Shown here piece by piece: positions 8,414 to 17,816 of a stretch of DNA of 35,045 bases (positions are counted from its first letter, which is position 1; each line of letters starts with the position of its first letter). Origin of the DNA: Pseudomonadota bacterium (lineage in GTDB: Bacteria > Bdellovibrionota_C > UBA2361 > OMII01); assembly GCA_026390555.1 (NCBI GenBank), contig JAPLFS010000017.1:1-35045 (forward strand), given 5' to 3'. The translations under genes and the position numbers were made by a program. The notes beneath the pieces are model-generated. The model did no database searches. It was not told where the DNA came from and saw nothing but the letters and a program-made list of their open reading frames with translations.

Positions 8414-10453
8414 CTATATAAGCCCAGCCCGTTCAAGCAGGGCGGCTGTATTTGGCTCTCGCCCCATAAATTCTCTAAAAAGTAGGTTCGGATCATTCGA
8501 GTCCCCTTGGCTAAGAACGGTATCCCTAAAGGCCTTTCCGGTAGCTGGATTCATAAAACCCTCTAGCTGGAAACGGGAGAACGCATCAGCATCCAGTACC
8601 TCAGCCCACTGATATGAGTAGTACCCGGCGGCGTATCCAACCGGGGAGCTAAAGAGGTGCGTAAAGGCCGCTATCATGCCGAAGTCATCAGGTAGTGGGA
8701 GCGACGAGAATTTCTCTATAATTTGTTTACAGTATGGAAGGATATCCCCATCCCGTTCGCGCTTATATGAACGGTGCAGCAAAAGATCCGTAGTTGAGAA
8801 GCCAAGCTGCCGCATCAGGAACGAGGCGCTTCTAAAGTTTTTTGCCTTACTCACCTTGTCGAATAGATCCGCCGGAAGCTTGTCACCACTTTCATAGTGA
8901 CTAGAGATTAGATCGAGCGCCTCTTTCTCCCAGCACCAATTCTCTAATATCTGCGAGGGCAGCTCAATAAAATCCCAGGCAACGCTATCCATGCCGTGGC
9001 TGCGCAGGGCTACGGTCGAGCAGAGGTGGTGCATTAGGTGACCAAACTCGTGGAAGAGGGTGGTTACTTCGTCGTGCGTCAGGAGAGAGGGTTTGCCATC
9101 CTGCGGCGAGGTAAAGTTAGCGGCCATTAACCCAACGTGCGGTAGTGCCTCCCCATCGCTCGGTATATGACTTATAAAGCTGTTCATCCAAGCACCCCCA
9201 CGCTTATCTTCACGTGGGTGCAGGTCTGCATAAAAGTAACCAATTAACGCGCCTGATGTTGTATCAAATGCGGAGTAGGCCGTTACATCAGGCCCCCATG
9301 TTGCAAGCTCAAAATTCGGTTTGACGGAGATTCCAAAAACACGCTCAACGATCGTAAAGAGGCCCGACATAACATGAGGCAGTGGAAAATATGGCCGGAG
9401 ATCCTCCTCATCGAAATCGTAGTGCGCCTTGCGCATCTTCTCTGTGTAGTAGGCGACATCCCACGGCTGGATGGCTTTAGCATCGATTCCCAGCGAGCTC
9501 TGTACAAAGCTCTTTAGTTCGGCCTGATCCCTAGAAAAGTGTTGCTCGATGCGGGAGCGTAAATTATCGACAAATGCCAGGGCCGTTTCTCCGTTCTGTG
9601 CCATGCGATCTGCTAATGTGAAATCAGAAAAATCCTTAAACCCAAGTAAGGTAGCCTCCTGGTGGCGCAGTTCAAGGATGCGGTAAAGGTTGGGCACGTT
9701 ATCGAATTGGCCAGTAGTGCAACGGGTATTATAGGCGCGGTAAAATGTTTCGCGGATCTGGGCGCTATCGGCATAGGTCATAATAGCCATGTAGCTTGGA
9801 GCCTGTAGGGTAAAGCGCCAGCCCGGTAGTCCCTTGGAATCAGCAGAGGCTCGCCCCATCTCAATAGCGCTTACGGGGAGTCCGGCAAGATCGCCCTCAT
9901 TCGTAATCATAAACTCGAATGCGTTAGTGGCATCCAGGGCATTTTGTGAAAATGAGTTCGTAAGTTTAGCAAGCTCCGTGTTGATCTGAGAGAGTAGCGC
10001 CTTTTTTTCGGGGGGGAGATCGGCGCCATTTCTTCTGAAGTCCTCGAGCGACTTGACTAGGAATCGCTCCCTCTCTCGCACTAAGCTGGTTGCTTCCGCA
10101 CTGTTTGAGTACTCTTTAAGGGCGTTCCATAGCCCCTCGTCGAGAATGAGTTTTGATTTAAATTCAGTTATCTTAGGAAGCACCTCGTTGTAAGCTGCGC
10201 GCCACTGTGTAGTGGTTGCGACCGATTCAAGGTGCGAGACGATCCCGATGGCAAAATCGAGATTAAGAGCCAAGTTATCGAACGCAAGCATGGTATTCTC
10301 GAAGGTGCGCGCCCCCGACACGCGCTTAATCAGATTAAGCTCCTTAGTAGTCGCTTCAAGCAGCACATCTACCGCCGGTGCGATCTGTTCTGGCTTAAAG
10401 GAGTCAAAGGGGATATGTGAAGATCGAGTAAGTAGTGGGTTATGTACGTTCAT
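8414..10453 (-). CDS. prlC: Oligopeptidase A, M3 family zinc metallopeptidase
   Basis: The protein cleaves short peptides in the cytoplasm, including signal-peptide fragments. The sequence shows the M3 zinc motif HEFGH (about residues 467-471, within DEVTTLFHEFGHLMHHL) and the third-ligand helix in DFIELPSQILENW. Downstream, GYAAGYYSYQWAEVLDADAFSRF contains the conserved tyrosine region of M3 enzymes. The frame is open up to 10615, but ATG 10453 is preferred. It gives 679 residues, nearly the length of E. coli OpdA, with an N terminus (MNVHNPLLTRSSHIPF) like the family's. It also avoids running into nadB on the other strand. The gene is divergent from nadB and followed downstream by the HDOD-like gene. 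Confidence 0.93.
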   Translation of the reverse strand: MNVHNPLLTRSSHIPFDSFKPEQIAPAVDVLLEATTKELNLIKRVSGARTFENTMLAFDNLALNLDFAIGIVSHLESVATTTQWRAAYNEVLPKITEFKSKLILDEGLWNALKEYSNSAEATSLVRERERFLVKSLEDFRRNGADLPPEKKALLSQINTELAKLTNSFSQNALDATNAFEFMITNEGDLAGLPVSAIEMGRASADSKGLPGWRFTLQAPSYMAIMTYADSAQIRETFYRAYNTRCTTGQFDNVPNLYRILELRHQEATLLGFKDFSDFTLADRMAQNGETALAFVDNLRSRIEQHFSRDQAELKSFVQSSLGIDAKAIQPWDVAYYTEKMRKAHYDFDEEDLRPYFPLPHVMSGLFTIVERVFGISVKPNFELATWGPDVTAYSAFDTTSGALIGYFYADLHPREDKRGGAWMNSFISHIPSDGEALPHVGLMAANFTSPQDGKPSLLTHDEVTTLFHEFGHLMHHLCSTVALRSHGMDSVAWDFIELPSQILENWCWEKEALDLISSHYESGDKLPADLFDKVSKAKNFRSASFLMRQLGFSTTDLLLHRSYKRERDGDILPYCKQIIEKFSSLPLPDDFGMIAAFTHLFSSPVGYAAGYYSYQWAEVLDADAFSRFQLEGFMNPATGKAFRDTVLSQGDSNDPNLLFREFMGREPNTAALLERAGLI

Positions 10454-10464
10454 ATAATTAAAAG

Positions 10465-10493
10465 ATTCTAGTGGGATATTTATGCGCACACAA
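10465..10493 (-). promoter_or_regulatory. Candidate promoter for prlC (nearly leaderless)
   Basis: On the minus strand TTGTGT (10493-10488) and TAGAAT (10470-10465) are separated by 17 bases; TAGAAT differs from TATAAT at one position. The predicted start would be only a few bases before ATG 10453, and no Shine-Dalgarno sequence is visible there. The transcript may be nearly leaderless, or the match may be chance. Confidence 0.3.
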
Positions 10494-10540
10494 GTAATAT
10501 GCAGATCTAGGGCTGCTAAAGATTGGAATTTGCCCTTGTT

Positions 10541-12121
10541 ATGAACCGTTACGATTTCCTTGTAATTGGGGGCGGCATCGCAGGCCTTAGCTACGCTCTG
10601 AAGGTTGCTGAGCACGGTAGCGTTGCGATCCTTTTTAAGCGTGACACGCGCTCCTCATCTACCTTATGGGCTCAAGGGGGAATCGCAGCGGTTCATCAAC
10701 CGGACGACTCCCCTGAGCTGCACATTGAAGACACCCTTAAATGTGGGGCCGGGCTCTGTAATCAAGAGATCGTTGAGCTTGTTGTGCGAGAGGGCCCGGC
10801 GCGTGTTCAGGAGCTAGTAGATCTCGGAACTAAATTTGATCTTGATGATAGCGGTGATTTTCACCTGCACCGCGAGGGGGGACACTCGCGGCGTCGTATC
10901 TTTCATGCCGGCGATGCAACGGGAAGTGAGATTCAAAGCGCCCTGTTAAAGGCCGTGCAGCAGCACCCTAATATCCAGCTCCTTACCGACTCAAATGCGG
11001 TTGACCTGATCACGACAGGTAAGATTAACCCGAACCTCTCTGGGCCGAGCAAGGTGCTTGGTGCCTACGTTCTTAAGGGTGGTGTGATTGAGGTGGTATT
11101 AGCCGATAAGGTGCTCGTTGCTACCGGTGGAGCGGGAAAGATCTATCTCTATACATCTAACCCCGATGTTGCCACAGGAGATGGGATCGCTATGTGTTAC
11201 CGTGCCGGCGCGCGCGTAGCTAATATGGAGTTCTTTCAGTTTCATCCGACCTGCCTCTTTCATCCACAGGCTAAGAGCTATCTATTGACGGAAGCGATGC
11301 GTGGTGAGGGTGCAAAGCTTCTGCGCATTAATGGTGAGCCATTTATGCATAAGTATCACGAGATGGGGGAGCTTGCGCCGCGCGATATCGTTGCACGGGC
11401 TATAGACTATGAGATGAAAACGCATGGTGATGAGCATGTGTTGCTAGATATCTCGCACCGTGATGCGGGATTTATCAAAGGCCACTTTCCGACCATCTAT
11501 CAACGCTGCCTCTCTTACGGCTTTGATATCACCACGGCGCCGGTACCGGTTGTTCCTGCGGCACACTACCTGTGTGGTGGAGTGGTAAGTGATCGTGAGG
11601 GCAGAACTGACATTATAGATCTCTATGTTGCAGGGGAGTGTGCCTGTACCGGACTACACGGCGCTAACAGACTTGCATCTAACTCGCTGCTTGAGGGGGT
11701 GGTGTTTGGTCACCGCGCAGCGCTGCATGCGATTGAGCACCGCGGGCAATATCGGGTCGAGGCCACGCCGCGGCCATGGGACCCTGGCAACGCCGTTGAT
11801 AGCGATGAGCAGGTTGTAATTACCCAGAATTGGGACGAGATTCGTAGAACGATGTGGAACTACGTTGGTATCGTTCGAAGCACCAAGCGGCTTGAGCGCG
11901 CGCTACACAGAATAGAGCTAATGCGTAGAGAGATTCAGGAGTACTATCATAGCTGTATCGTAACGTCGGACCTACTTGAGCTAAGAAACTTAAGCCTAGT
12001 TGCAGAGCTTGTGATCCGGAGCGCCCTTGAGCGCAGGGAGAGTAGGGGGCTGCACTATACGCTCGACTATCTAGAGATGGGGGCGATTGCTAGGGATACG
12101 GTATTGGGGCGCGGGCTATAG
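10541..12121 (+). CDS. nadB: L-aspartate oxidase
   Basis: NadB oxidises L-aspartate to iminoaspartate with FAD, the first step of de novo NAD synthesis. The 526-residue protein begins with the FAD-binding dinucleotide motif VIGGGIAG (about residues 8-15). It shows the family blocks STLWAQGGIAAV, HREGGHSRRRIFHAGDATG, the active-site stretch MRGEGAKLLRINGEPFM with ELAPRDIVARAI, and VPAAHYLCGGV. GANRLASNSLLEGVVFGHRAA marks the C-terminal side of the FAD domain. ATG 10541 is chosen over the TTG at 10523 because it places the FAD motif at the usual distance from the N terminus. The partner genes nadA and nadC are not in the window. The gene is convergent with gabD. Confidence 0.95.
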   Translation: MNRYDFLVIGGGIAGLSYALKVAEHGSVAILFKRDTRSSSTLWAQGGIAAVHQPDDSPELHIEDTLKCGAGLCNQEIVELVVREGPARVQELVDLGTKFDLDDSGDFHLHREGGHSRRRIFHAGDATGSEIQSALLKAVQQHPNIQLLTDSNAVDLITTGKINPNLSGPSKVLGAYVLKGGVIEVVLADKVLVATGGAGKIYLYTSNPDVATGDGIAMCYRAGARVANMEFFQFHPTCLFHPQAKSYLLTEAMRGEGAKLLRINGEPFMHKYHEMGELAPRDIVARAIDYEMKTHGDEHVLLDISHRDAGFIKGHFPTIYQRCLSYGFDITTAPVPVVPAAHYLCGGVVSDREGRTDIIDLYVAGECACTGLHGANRLASNSLLEGVVFGHRAALHAIEHRGQYRVEATPRPWDPGNAVDSDEQVVITQNWDEIRRTMWNYVGIVRSTKRLERALHRIELMRREIQEYYHSCIVTSDLLELRNLSLVAELVIRSALERRESRGLHYTLDYLEMGAIARDTVLGRGL

Positions 12122-12181
12122 CAAAACATCCGCACCAGAGTTGTTTGAGGGCATAGCAACGGCTGAGAGGATAACAGATTC

Positions 12182-13624
12182 CTACTCCCCCACCGAAAGG
12201 TACTTTAACACCAGGTAATCATCGATTCCGTACCTGCTGCCCTCACGTCCAAAGCCGGACTGTTTCACGCCGCCAAAGGGGGCCTGAACTGCTGATATAG
12301 CGGTGTCATTGATCCCAACCATGCCAAAATCTAGCTGCTCAGCAAGCGCTAGAGCACGGCTGAGGTTTCTAGAATATAGGTACGCAGCAAGTCCGTAGGT
12401 TGTATCGTTCGCAAGCGAGATCGCCTCAGCCTCGCTCTTAAAGGTTGTGACGGTACATACTGGGCCAAAGATCTCCTCCTGCCAGATCTGCATCGATGGC
12501 CGCACGTTTGTAAGCACCACTGGCGAGATAAAACGTGAGCCAGCATCAGGAGCTGGACCAGGCGCCGGACCAAGCGCCAAGGTTGAGCCCTCACGGAGTG
12601 CTGAACTGACAAGAGCAGAGACCTTAGCGCACGCTTGATCGGAGATTAGGGGACCAAGATCTGTTTTTTCATCAAGCCCGTTACCTAGAATAAGTTCACG
12701 CGAACGTCTCACTAAACGCTCTGTGAATTTTTCAGAGATCTTCTCGTGCACTAGGAAGCGATTAATACAGATACAGGTTTGACCCGCGTTTCTATACTTA
12801 CCTGAGATAGCACCCGTAAGCGCCTTGTCTAGATCGGCATCCTCAAAGACGATCAATGGTGCGTTGCCGCCAAGCTCCAACGTTAGTTTCTTTACCGTAT
12901 TAGCCGATTCTCTAATAAGGATCTTTCCAACCTCGGTTGAGCCAGTGAAGCTAATCTTTCTGACTAGACTTGAGCGCATTAACTGCTTACCAATCAGCTC
13001 GGCATCCCCGGTGATGATATTTACAACACCAGCCGGCAGCTTAGCTTGCTGGCAAAGTTCAGCAAGAAATAGGGCCGAGAGGGGCGTTTCAGGGGCAGGT
13101 TTTCCGATAAATGTGCAGCCCGCTGCCAAAGCCGCAGCCATTTTGCGAGTAAGCATCGCAATCGGAAAGTTCCAGGGGGTTATTGCTGCGACAACACCGA
13201 TCGGTTGCTTTAAGACTAGGATCCGTTTTGTGGGCGAGTCTGATGGAATAATATCGCCGTACACCCGTACAGCCTCCTCCGCAAACCAGTAAAGATAATT
13301 AGCAGCGTAAGAAACCTCTCCTAGCGCTTCTTTGAGCGGTTTGCCCTGCTCGAGGGTGAGGATGCGGGCGCAGCTCTCACTGTTATGTATAAGCAGGTCA
13401 CCAAGAGTTCGCAAAAAAGTTGCTCGCTCACGGGCAGGGCGGCTTTTCCAGGGGATAAAGGCATTATTGGCCGCAGCGATAGCGCCATCTATCTGCTCTG
13501 CATCGAGCAGCGGAACGTGCGCAAGCAGCTCGTTCGTAGCTGGATTTGTGACCGCAAAGGTGGCACCCGAGGATGCACAACAGAGCTCACCGTTTATTAA
13601 AGAGAGGGTCTGGGGGGTCTTCAT
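12182..13624 (-). CDS. gabD: NAD(P)-dependent succinate-semialdehyde dehydrogenase
   Basis: The protein oxidises succinate semialdehyde to succinate. The aldehyde dehydrogenase fold is complete. The cofactor site is ITPWNFPIAML, the catalytic glutamate is in LELGGNAPLIVF (about residue 253), and the catalytic cysteine is in NAGQTCICINRFLVHE (about residue 287), a block characteristic of the GabD subfamily. The terminal motif is APFGGVKQSGFGREGS. Its 480 residues from ATG 13624 equal the family length. GTG 13633 would add three residues. No other GABA-shunt gene (gabT, gabP) is nearby, so the substrate rests on family similarity, and other semialdehydes are possible. Confidence 0.88.
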   Translation of the reverse strand: MKTPQTLSLINGELCCASSGATFAVTNPATNELLAHVPLLDAEQIDGAIAAANNAFIPWKSRPARERATFLRTLGDLLIHNSESCARILTLEQGKPLKEALGEVSYAANYLYWFAEEAVRVYGDIIPSDSPTKRILVLKQPIGVVAAITPWNFPIAMLTRKMAAALAAGCTFIGKPAPETPLSALFLAELCQQAKLPAGVVNIITGDAELIGKQLMRSSLVRKISFTGSTEVGKILIRESANTVKKLTLELGGNAPLIVFEDADLDKALTGAISGKYRNAGQTCICINRFLVHEKISEKFTERLVRRSRELILGNGLDEKTDLGPLISDQACAKVSALVSSALREGSTLALGPAPGPAPDAGSRFISPVVLTNVRPSMQIWQEEIFGPVCTVTTFKSEAEAISLANDTTYGLAAYLYSRNLSRALALAEQLDFGMVGINDTAISAVQAPFGGVKQSGFGREGSRYGIDDYLVLKYLSVGE

Positions 13625-13707
13625 AGTGCACACACTAGCGAAGATCTATGCAACCATCGATGCAAAAACACTGTTTTATTACCATGGGATATTCCCTTAT
13701 TTCTAAA

Positions 13708-13730
13708 TTCGATCTAGATCTTAGATCGAA
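13708..13730. promoter_or_regulatory. Perfect 9-bp inverted repeat upstream of the ACIII operon
   Basis: TTCGATCTA (13708-13716) and TAGATCGAA (13722-13730) form a perfect inverted repeat around GATCT. There is no run of T after it, so it is more like an operator than a terminator. It lies in the divergent gap between gabD and actA and could control either. The rest of this 254-260 bp gap shows no clear promoter. Confidence 0.4.
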
Positions 13731-13965
13731 GCTCACCCCAACGTTATTTGAGGTACAGGGGGGACGACGTTTTCCATTACTCCTAGGTCGTTAGGCCGGT
13801 TGCTAGTGCGGGTTGTTAGACCCACCGTTGTTTCTAAACAGGACCCTCAGGTCTGTCGGTGCAGGCTTCGGCTTACATGTATTGTAGGTGGACATTAAAA
13901 GCAGCCGTTTTCCAGATGTGGGAAGCGGTAGAGCTAGGCGTGTTCATGAAATATCAGCGTCACCC

Positions 13966-14646
13966 ATGATAAAAAAAATCAGATTTGCATTCGTAGCGGC
14001 TAGTGTTCTGGCACTTGCTATTTTTACCATCGGATCTCAGCAGGGGAGTGAAGAGGCTACCGCGCAACCGGTCGCAGCAGCGAGCGCGCCATCATATCCC
14101 GCCCTTGGTGTGCGCACTGGGGTGTACAACGATGGGCAGGCCGCCCTGTGGGACCTTAACCTAACGGATCACTTTCGTTGGTTCGGCCCGCCACCGCGTC
14201 TCCGTGGTTATAGCCCGGAGCAGCCAATTCACTTCAGTCACGTTATCCACGTTCAGCAGAACCGCATGGAGTGTCAGTACTGCCACTGGTCTGTTAGCAA
14301 GGCAGCCTATGCAGCTATCCCAGAGGAGGAGACCTGTATGGGTTGTCACGCAGCATTGGTTGCAGGCAAGAGCGAGCAGGGTAAGGCGGATATCGTAAAG
14401 CTTAAGGATTACTATAAGCGAGCAGAACCTATCCCATGGGTAAAGGTGCATGTTATGCCCGACTACCTTAAATTCAACCACAAACGACACGTTAAAGCTG
14501 GTGTTACCTGTCAGGAGTGTCACGGACAGATACCGGAGATGGCGCAGGTAGAGCGAGTATCATCGATGAAGATGGGGTGGTGCATAAGTTGCCACCGTGA
14601 GCGCGGCGCAAGTATCGATTGTTTAGTGTGCCACGGTCATCGTTAA
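13966..14646 (+). CDS. actA: Alternative Complex III subunit ActA, membrane-anchored pentaheme cytochrome c
   Basis: ActA carries the heme wire that accepts electrons from the ActB iron-sulfur clusters on the periplasmic side. Five CXXCH motifs are visible: CQYCH (14272), CMGCH (14335), CQECH (14509), CISCH (14581) and CLVCH (14620), the number known for ActA. The N terminus MIKKIRFAFVAASVLALAIF is a basic-then-hydrophobic anchor or uncleaved signal. ATG 13966 is preferred because it puts this segment first; the frame is also open to GTG 13888, which would add 26 residues. Neither start has a strong Shine-Dalgarno sequence. It is the first gene of actABCDEF, all on one strand with short gaps. 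Confidence 0.9.
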   Translation: MIKKIRFAFVAASVLALAIFTIGSQQGSEEATAQPVAAASAPSYPALGVRTGVYNDGQAALWDLNLTDHFRWFGPPPRLRGYSPEQPIHFSHVIHVQQNRMECQYCHWSVSKAAYAAIPEEETCMGCHAALVAGKSEQGKADIVKLKDYYKRAEPIPWVKVHVMPDYLKFNHKRHVKAGVTCQECHGQIPEMAQVERVSSMKMGWCISCHRERGASIDCLVCHGHR

Positions 14647-14715
14647 GGGTTAGGCGCTAAGGGTTAGCAGCTAAAAGTTTAAGAAATACAACGGGCGTTT
14701 TTTAAAGGTCTCGAG

Positions 14716-17700
14716 ATGGAAGGCAAGATAGTTCAGTTAAACGGAAGCAGCCAAGGTGAGCAGAGCGTGACAGAAACCGGAGCTGGGTTAGTCCAGATCT
14801 CTAGGCGGCGCTTTCTGCAGGTCCTCGGAGCAACAACGGCGCTCAGCGCTGCGGCCTGCGCAAATCCAGTTGAGCAGAAGATCCTCCCTAACGTAAAGGG
14901 CATCCCCGAGCAGATACCGGGTGTTTCGGTTTGGTACAGCTCTACTTGTACGGAGTGCTCAGCCGGTTGTGGTATCCGTGTTCGTACCCGTGAGGGACGT
15001 GCAGTTAAGATTGAGGGTAATCCTCATAGTCCGGTCAACCGAGGCAGCCTCTGCGCGCTTGGTCAGGCGTCATTGCAGTCGCTCTACGATCCAGATCGTA
15101 TCCGTCAGCCCCTTAAGAAGGTTCGCACCTCTGCAACCGGCCCCGTGTTTGAACCAACCACCTGGGATGAGGTCTATGGCAAGATCGGTGAGGCGCTCAC
15201 CAATTCTACCAACAAGAAGGTGCTTCTTACAGGCGAGTTACAGTCGGGCTATTCGGACCTGGCAGGATCTTTCGCAAAACAGTTTGGATTTTCGCAGGTC
15301 GTATGGGACCCGATGCAGCCGGTCGCGGTCGCAAAGGCTGCCGAGATGGTGTACGGCGTTTACGGTGTTCCGACCTTTGCTATCGATAAGGCCCAAGTTG
15401 TTGTTAACTTTGGCGCTGATTTTCTTGAGACCTGGGCCAATCCGGTAGGGTATGCGCGGCAGTGGGCCGATGCGCGTCGCGCAGAGAAGCCGCTTCGTTT
15501 CGTGCACGTTGAGCCACGCCTCTCCTTAACCGGAGCGAACGCCGATCTCTGGCTTAAATCCAACGTTGGTTCAGAGGCTCGCATAGCATTGTTCCTGATC
15601 GGAGCGATGCTTGAAAGGGGCCGCACCAAGGGCCTAAGTGAGGATGTTAAATCAAAGCTCACGCAACTTACCCGCGGGATCTCTCCAACAGAGATTGAGG
15701 AGCAGACCGGAATTCCAAAGGCTAAGCTGCTGCTTGTAGCAGAGTACCTGAGCGAGTCTGATTCATCCCTAGTATTAGCCGGTGGAGCAGCTACAGCAAC
15801 GCAGGATCCGCTGCCGCTACTCGTCGCAGTTAATATCCTTAACGTGATGCTTGGTAACGTTGGCAAGACCATCGACATCGCAGCGGTTAGCACACCGAAA
15901 TCCTCGGCAGCGCAACTTTCTGCTACTATCGATGATATGCAGGCAGGTAAGGTTGACCTGTTGATTACATGCGGCACTAATCCACAGTTCACCTTTCCAG
16001 ATGCTTTTGGTTACGAGTACGCAGTTAATAGAGTTGGCATCAAGGGTGAGGGCAAGAAGGTCGGCTTAGTAGTGGCGCTCGCAAGCCACCTCGATGAGAC
16101 CGCGCAGATGGCTGATTACGTTCTGCCAGTGCACACCTCGCTTGAGGATTGGGGCTACGTTACGCAGAGTAACGGTGGCGTCTCTCTGATGCAGCCAGCG
16201 ATGCGGCAGATCTTTGATACAAAGAGCGTTGGAGATGTTCTGCTTACGCTCGCTTCACTTGCTAACAAGCAGATAGCCGGTGAGACAGCAACGTTTGATG
16301 CTTATGTAAAGTCGAGCTTTCTCAAGGCGACCGTTGGTAAGAGCCCCGTCGATAGCGAGAGCTTCTGGCGCGCCAGTCTTGAAAAGGGTGGGTACTTCCC
16401 AGACACAAACACAAACGGCTTGAGCAGTGTTACTCCAAGCATCAATCCAGCCGTATTCTCCCTAACCTTCGGTAAGAGCGTAAAGGCTTTGCATCACGGT
16501 GAACTTGCGCTCTATCCGTATCCATCGGTTAAGACCTTCGATGGTCGCGCAGCTAATCGACCATGGATGCAGGAGCTCTCAGATCCGATTACCCAGGCTG
16601 TATGGGGAGCATGGGCGGAGCTTCATCCAGATACCGCAAAGGATCTAGGCATCGCGCAAGGGGATGCTGTTATCGTTCGTACCGACAACGGAGAGGTGCA
16701 TCTGCCTGCCTACGTCACCGAACACGTGCATGTCGGCATCGTAGCTATTCCGTTTGGACAGGGGCACTCGGCCTATGGCCGCTACGCACAGAACAGTGGC
16801 CAAGGTGGTAGCGTCTACTCGCTCATTTCAAAGGGGCTCGCGCGCGGTGTTGATACGCTCGCCTTTACTGGAGGTGCGGTTAAGGTTATGCGCGGCCTAG
16901 GCTCAGGTAACCTGGTTGTTACCCAGGAGTTTAGTTCACAGGAGGGACGCGAACTGGCCCGTACCACAATTATTACCGGCAAAGCGGCAGCGCATGCACA
17001 CGGTGATGAGCATGCTGCTGGACACGGGGAACACCACGAACCCAAGCAGATGTATGAGCAGAGGGAGCATCCCCTTTATCAGTGGGGTATGACGATTGAT
17101 CTCGCAGCATGTACCGGATGCTCAGCATGCGTTGTCGCATGCTCTGCCGAGAACAATATCCCGGTGGTTGGAAAGAAGGTCGTCTCGCAGGGTCGAGAGA
17201 TGGCGTGGATCCGAATCGAGCGCTACTACGATAAGATTAAAACCGAGGATGGGGGTGAGGAGCTCAAGGTTAGCTTTATGCCGATGATGTGTCAGCACTG
17301 CCAAAACGCTCCGTGTGAGCCGGTTTGTCCAGTTTATGCCACCTACCATAACGAAGAGGGTATGAACGCAATGGTATACAACCGTTGCGTGGGAACTAGA
17401 TACTGCGCCAACAACTGTTCGTACAAGGTTCGGCGCTTTAACTGGTTCCAATATGAGTGGCCTGAGCTGCTTGATTGGCAGCTTAATCCGGATGTGACCA
17501 AGAGGACCGCTGGTGTGATGGAGAAGTGCTCCTTCTGTGTTCAACGTATCGTTGGGGCTAAGGATATCGCTAAGGATCTTGGACGAATGGTTGAGGATGG
17601 AGAGATTACACCGGCATGCGTTCAAACCTGTCCAACACAGGCGCTGACCTTCGGTAACCTTAAGGATCCAAACAGTCGAGTAAGTAAGCTTGCTAAGCAT

Positions 17701-17784
17701 GAGCGCGCATACAAGGTGCTAAATCACCACCTTAATACGCAGCCATCGGTGAGCTACCTTAATGATATTCGTTACAAGGCTTAG
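14716..17784 (+). CDS. actB: Alternative Complex III subunit ActB, molybdopterin-oxidoreductase-like plus ferredoxin domains
   Basis: This 1022-residue periplasmic subunit is a fusion. Residues 29-35 (SRRRFLQ) form a twin-arginine export motif, with Cys48 as a possible lipid-attachment site. Residues of about 65-740 are molybdopterin-oxidoreductase-like; in studied ACIII this domain holds no molybdenum cofactor. A His-rich linker follows at about 757-776. The C-terminal ferredoxin domain has four cysteine groups starting at Cys799: CTGCSACVVAC, CQHCQNAPCEPVC, CVGTRYCANNC, and CSFC with CVQTCP. They fit three 4Fe-4S clusters and one 3Fe-4S cluster. Unusually, the N-terminal domain keeps four cysteines (Cys78, Cys81, Cys85, Cys113) in the pattern of an FS0 cluster. 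The gene starts 69 bp after actA. Confidence 0.93.
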   Translation: MEGKIVQLNGSSQGEQSVTETGAGLVQISRRRFLQVLGATTALSAAACANPVEQKILPNVKGIPEQIPGVSVWYSSTCTECSAGCGIRVRTREGRAVKIEGNPHSPVNRGSLCALGQASLQSLYDPDRIRQPLKKVRTSATGPVFEPTTWDEVYGKIGEALTNSTNKKVLLTGELQSGYSDLAGSFAKQFGFSQVVWDPMQPVAVAKAAEMVYGVYGVPTFAIDKAQVVVNFGADFLETWANPVGYARQWADARRAEKPLRFVHVEPRLSLTGANADLWLKSNVGSEARIALFLIGAMLERGRTKGLSEDVKSKLTQLTRGISPTEIEEQTGIPKAKLLLVAEYLSESDSSLVLAGGAATATQDPLPLLVAVNILNVMLGNVGKTIDIAAVSTPKSSAAQLSATIDDMQAGKVDLLITCGTNPQFTFPDAFGYEYAVNRVGIKGEGKKVGLVVALASHLDETAQMADYVLPVHTSLEDWGYVTQSNGGVSLMQPAMRQIFDTKSVGDVLLTLASLANKQIAGETATFDAYVKSSFLKATVGKSPVDSESFWRASLEKGGYFPDTNTNGLSSVTPSINPAVFSLTFGKSVKALHHGELALYPYPSVKTFDGRAANRPWMQELSDPITQAVWGAWAELHPDTAKDLGIAQGDAVIVRTDNGEVHLPAYVTEHVHVGIVAIPFGQGHSAYGRYAQNSGQGGSVYSLISKGLARGVDTLAFTGGAVKVMRGLGSGNLVVTQEFSSQEGRELARTTIITGKAAAHAHGDEHAAGHGEHHEPKQMYEQREHPLYQWGMTIDLAACTGCSACVVACSAENNIPVVGKKVVSQGREMAWIRIERYYDKIKTEDGGEELKVSFMPMMCQHCQNAPCEPVCPVYATYHNEEGMNAMVYNRCVGTRYCANNCSYKVRRFNWFQYEWPELLDWQLNPDVTKRTAGVMEKCSFCVQRIVGAKDIAKDLGRMVEDGEITPACVQTCPTQALTFGNLKDPNSRVSKLAKHERAYKVLNHHLNTQPSVSYLNDIRYKA

Positions 17785-17816
17785 GGATTAGAGAGCTTCA
17801 GAAGAGAATCTTACGT

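Noticed and set aside
10454-10615. N-terminal extension of the M3 peptidase frame to 10615
   Set aside because: It would run over the nadB start on the other strand and add 54 residues not found in oligopeptidase A; ATG 10453 gives the family length and N terminus.
14643-14671. Two near-copies of TAAGGGTTAG after the actA stop
   Set aside because: A short imperfect repeat in a 69-bp spacer with no hairpin or coding effect; likely chance.
14161-17700. Long open frames on the minus strand across actA and actB
   Set aside because: They are mirror images of strongly coding genes with clear motifs, have no ribosome-binding sites, and match no recognisable family.
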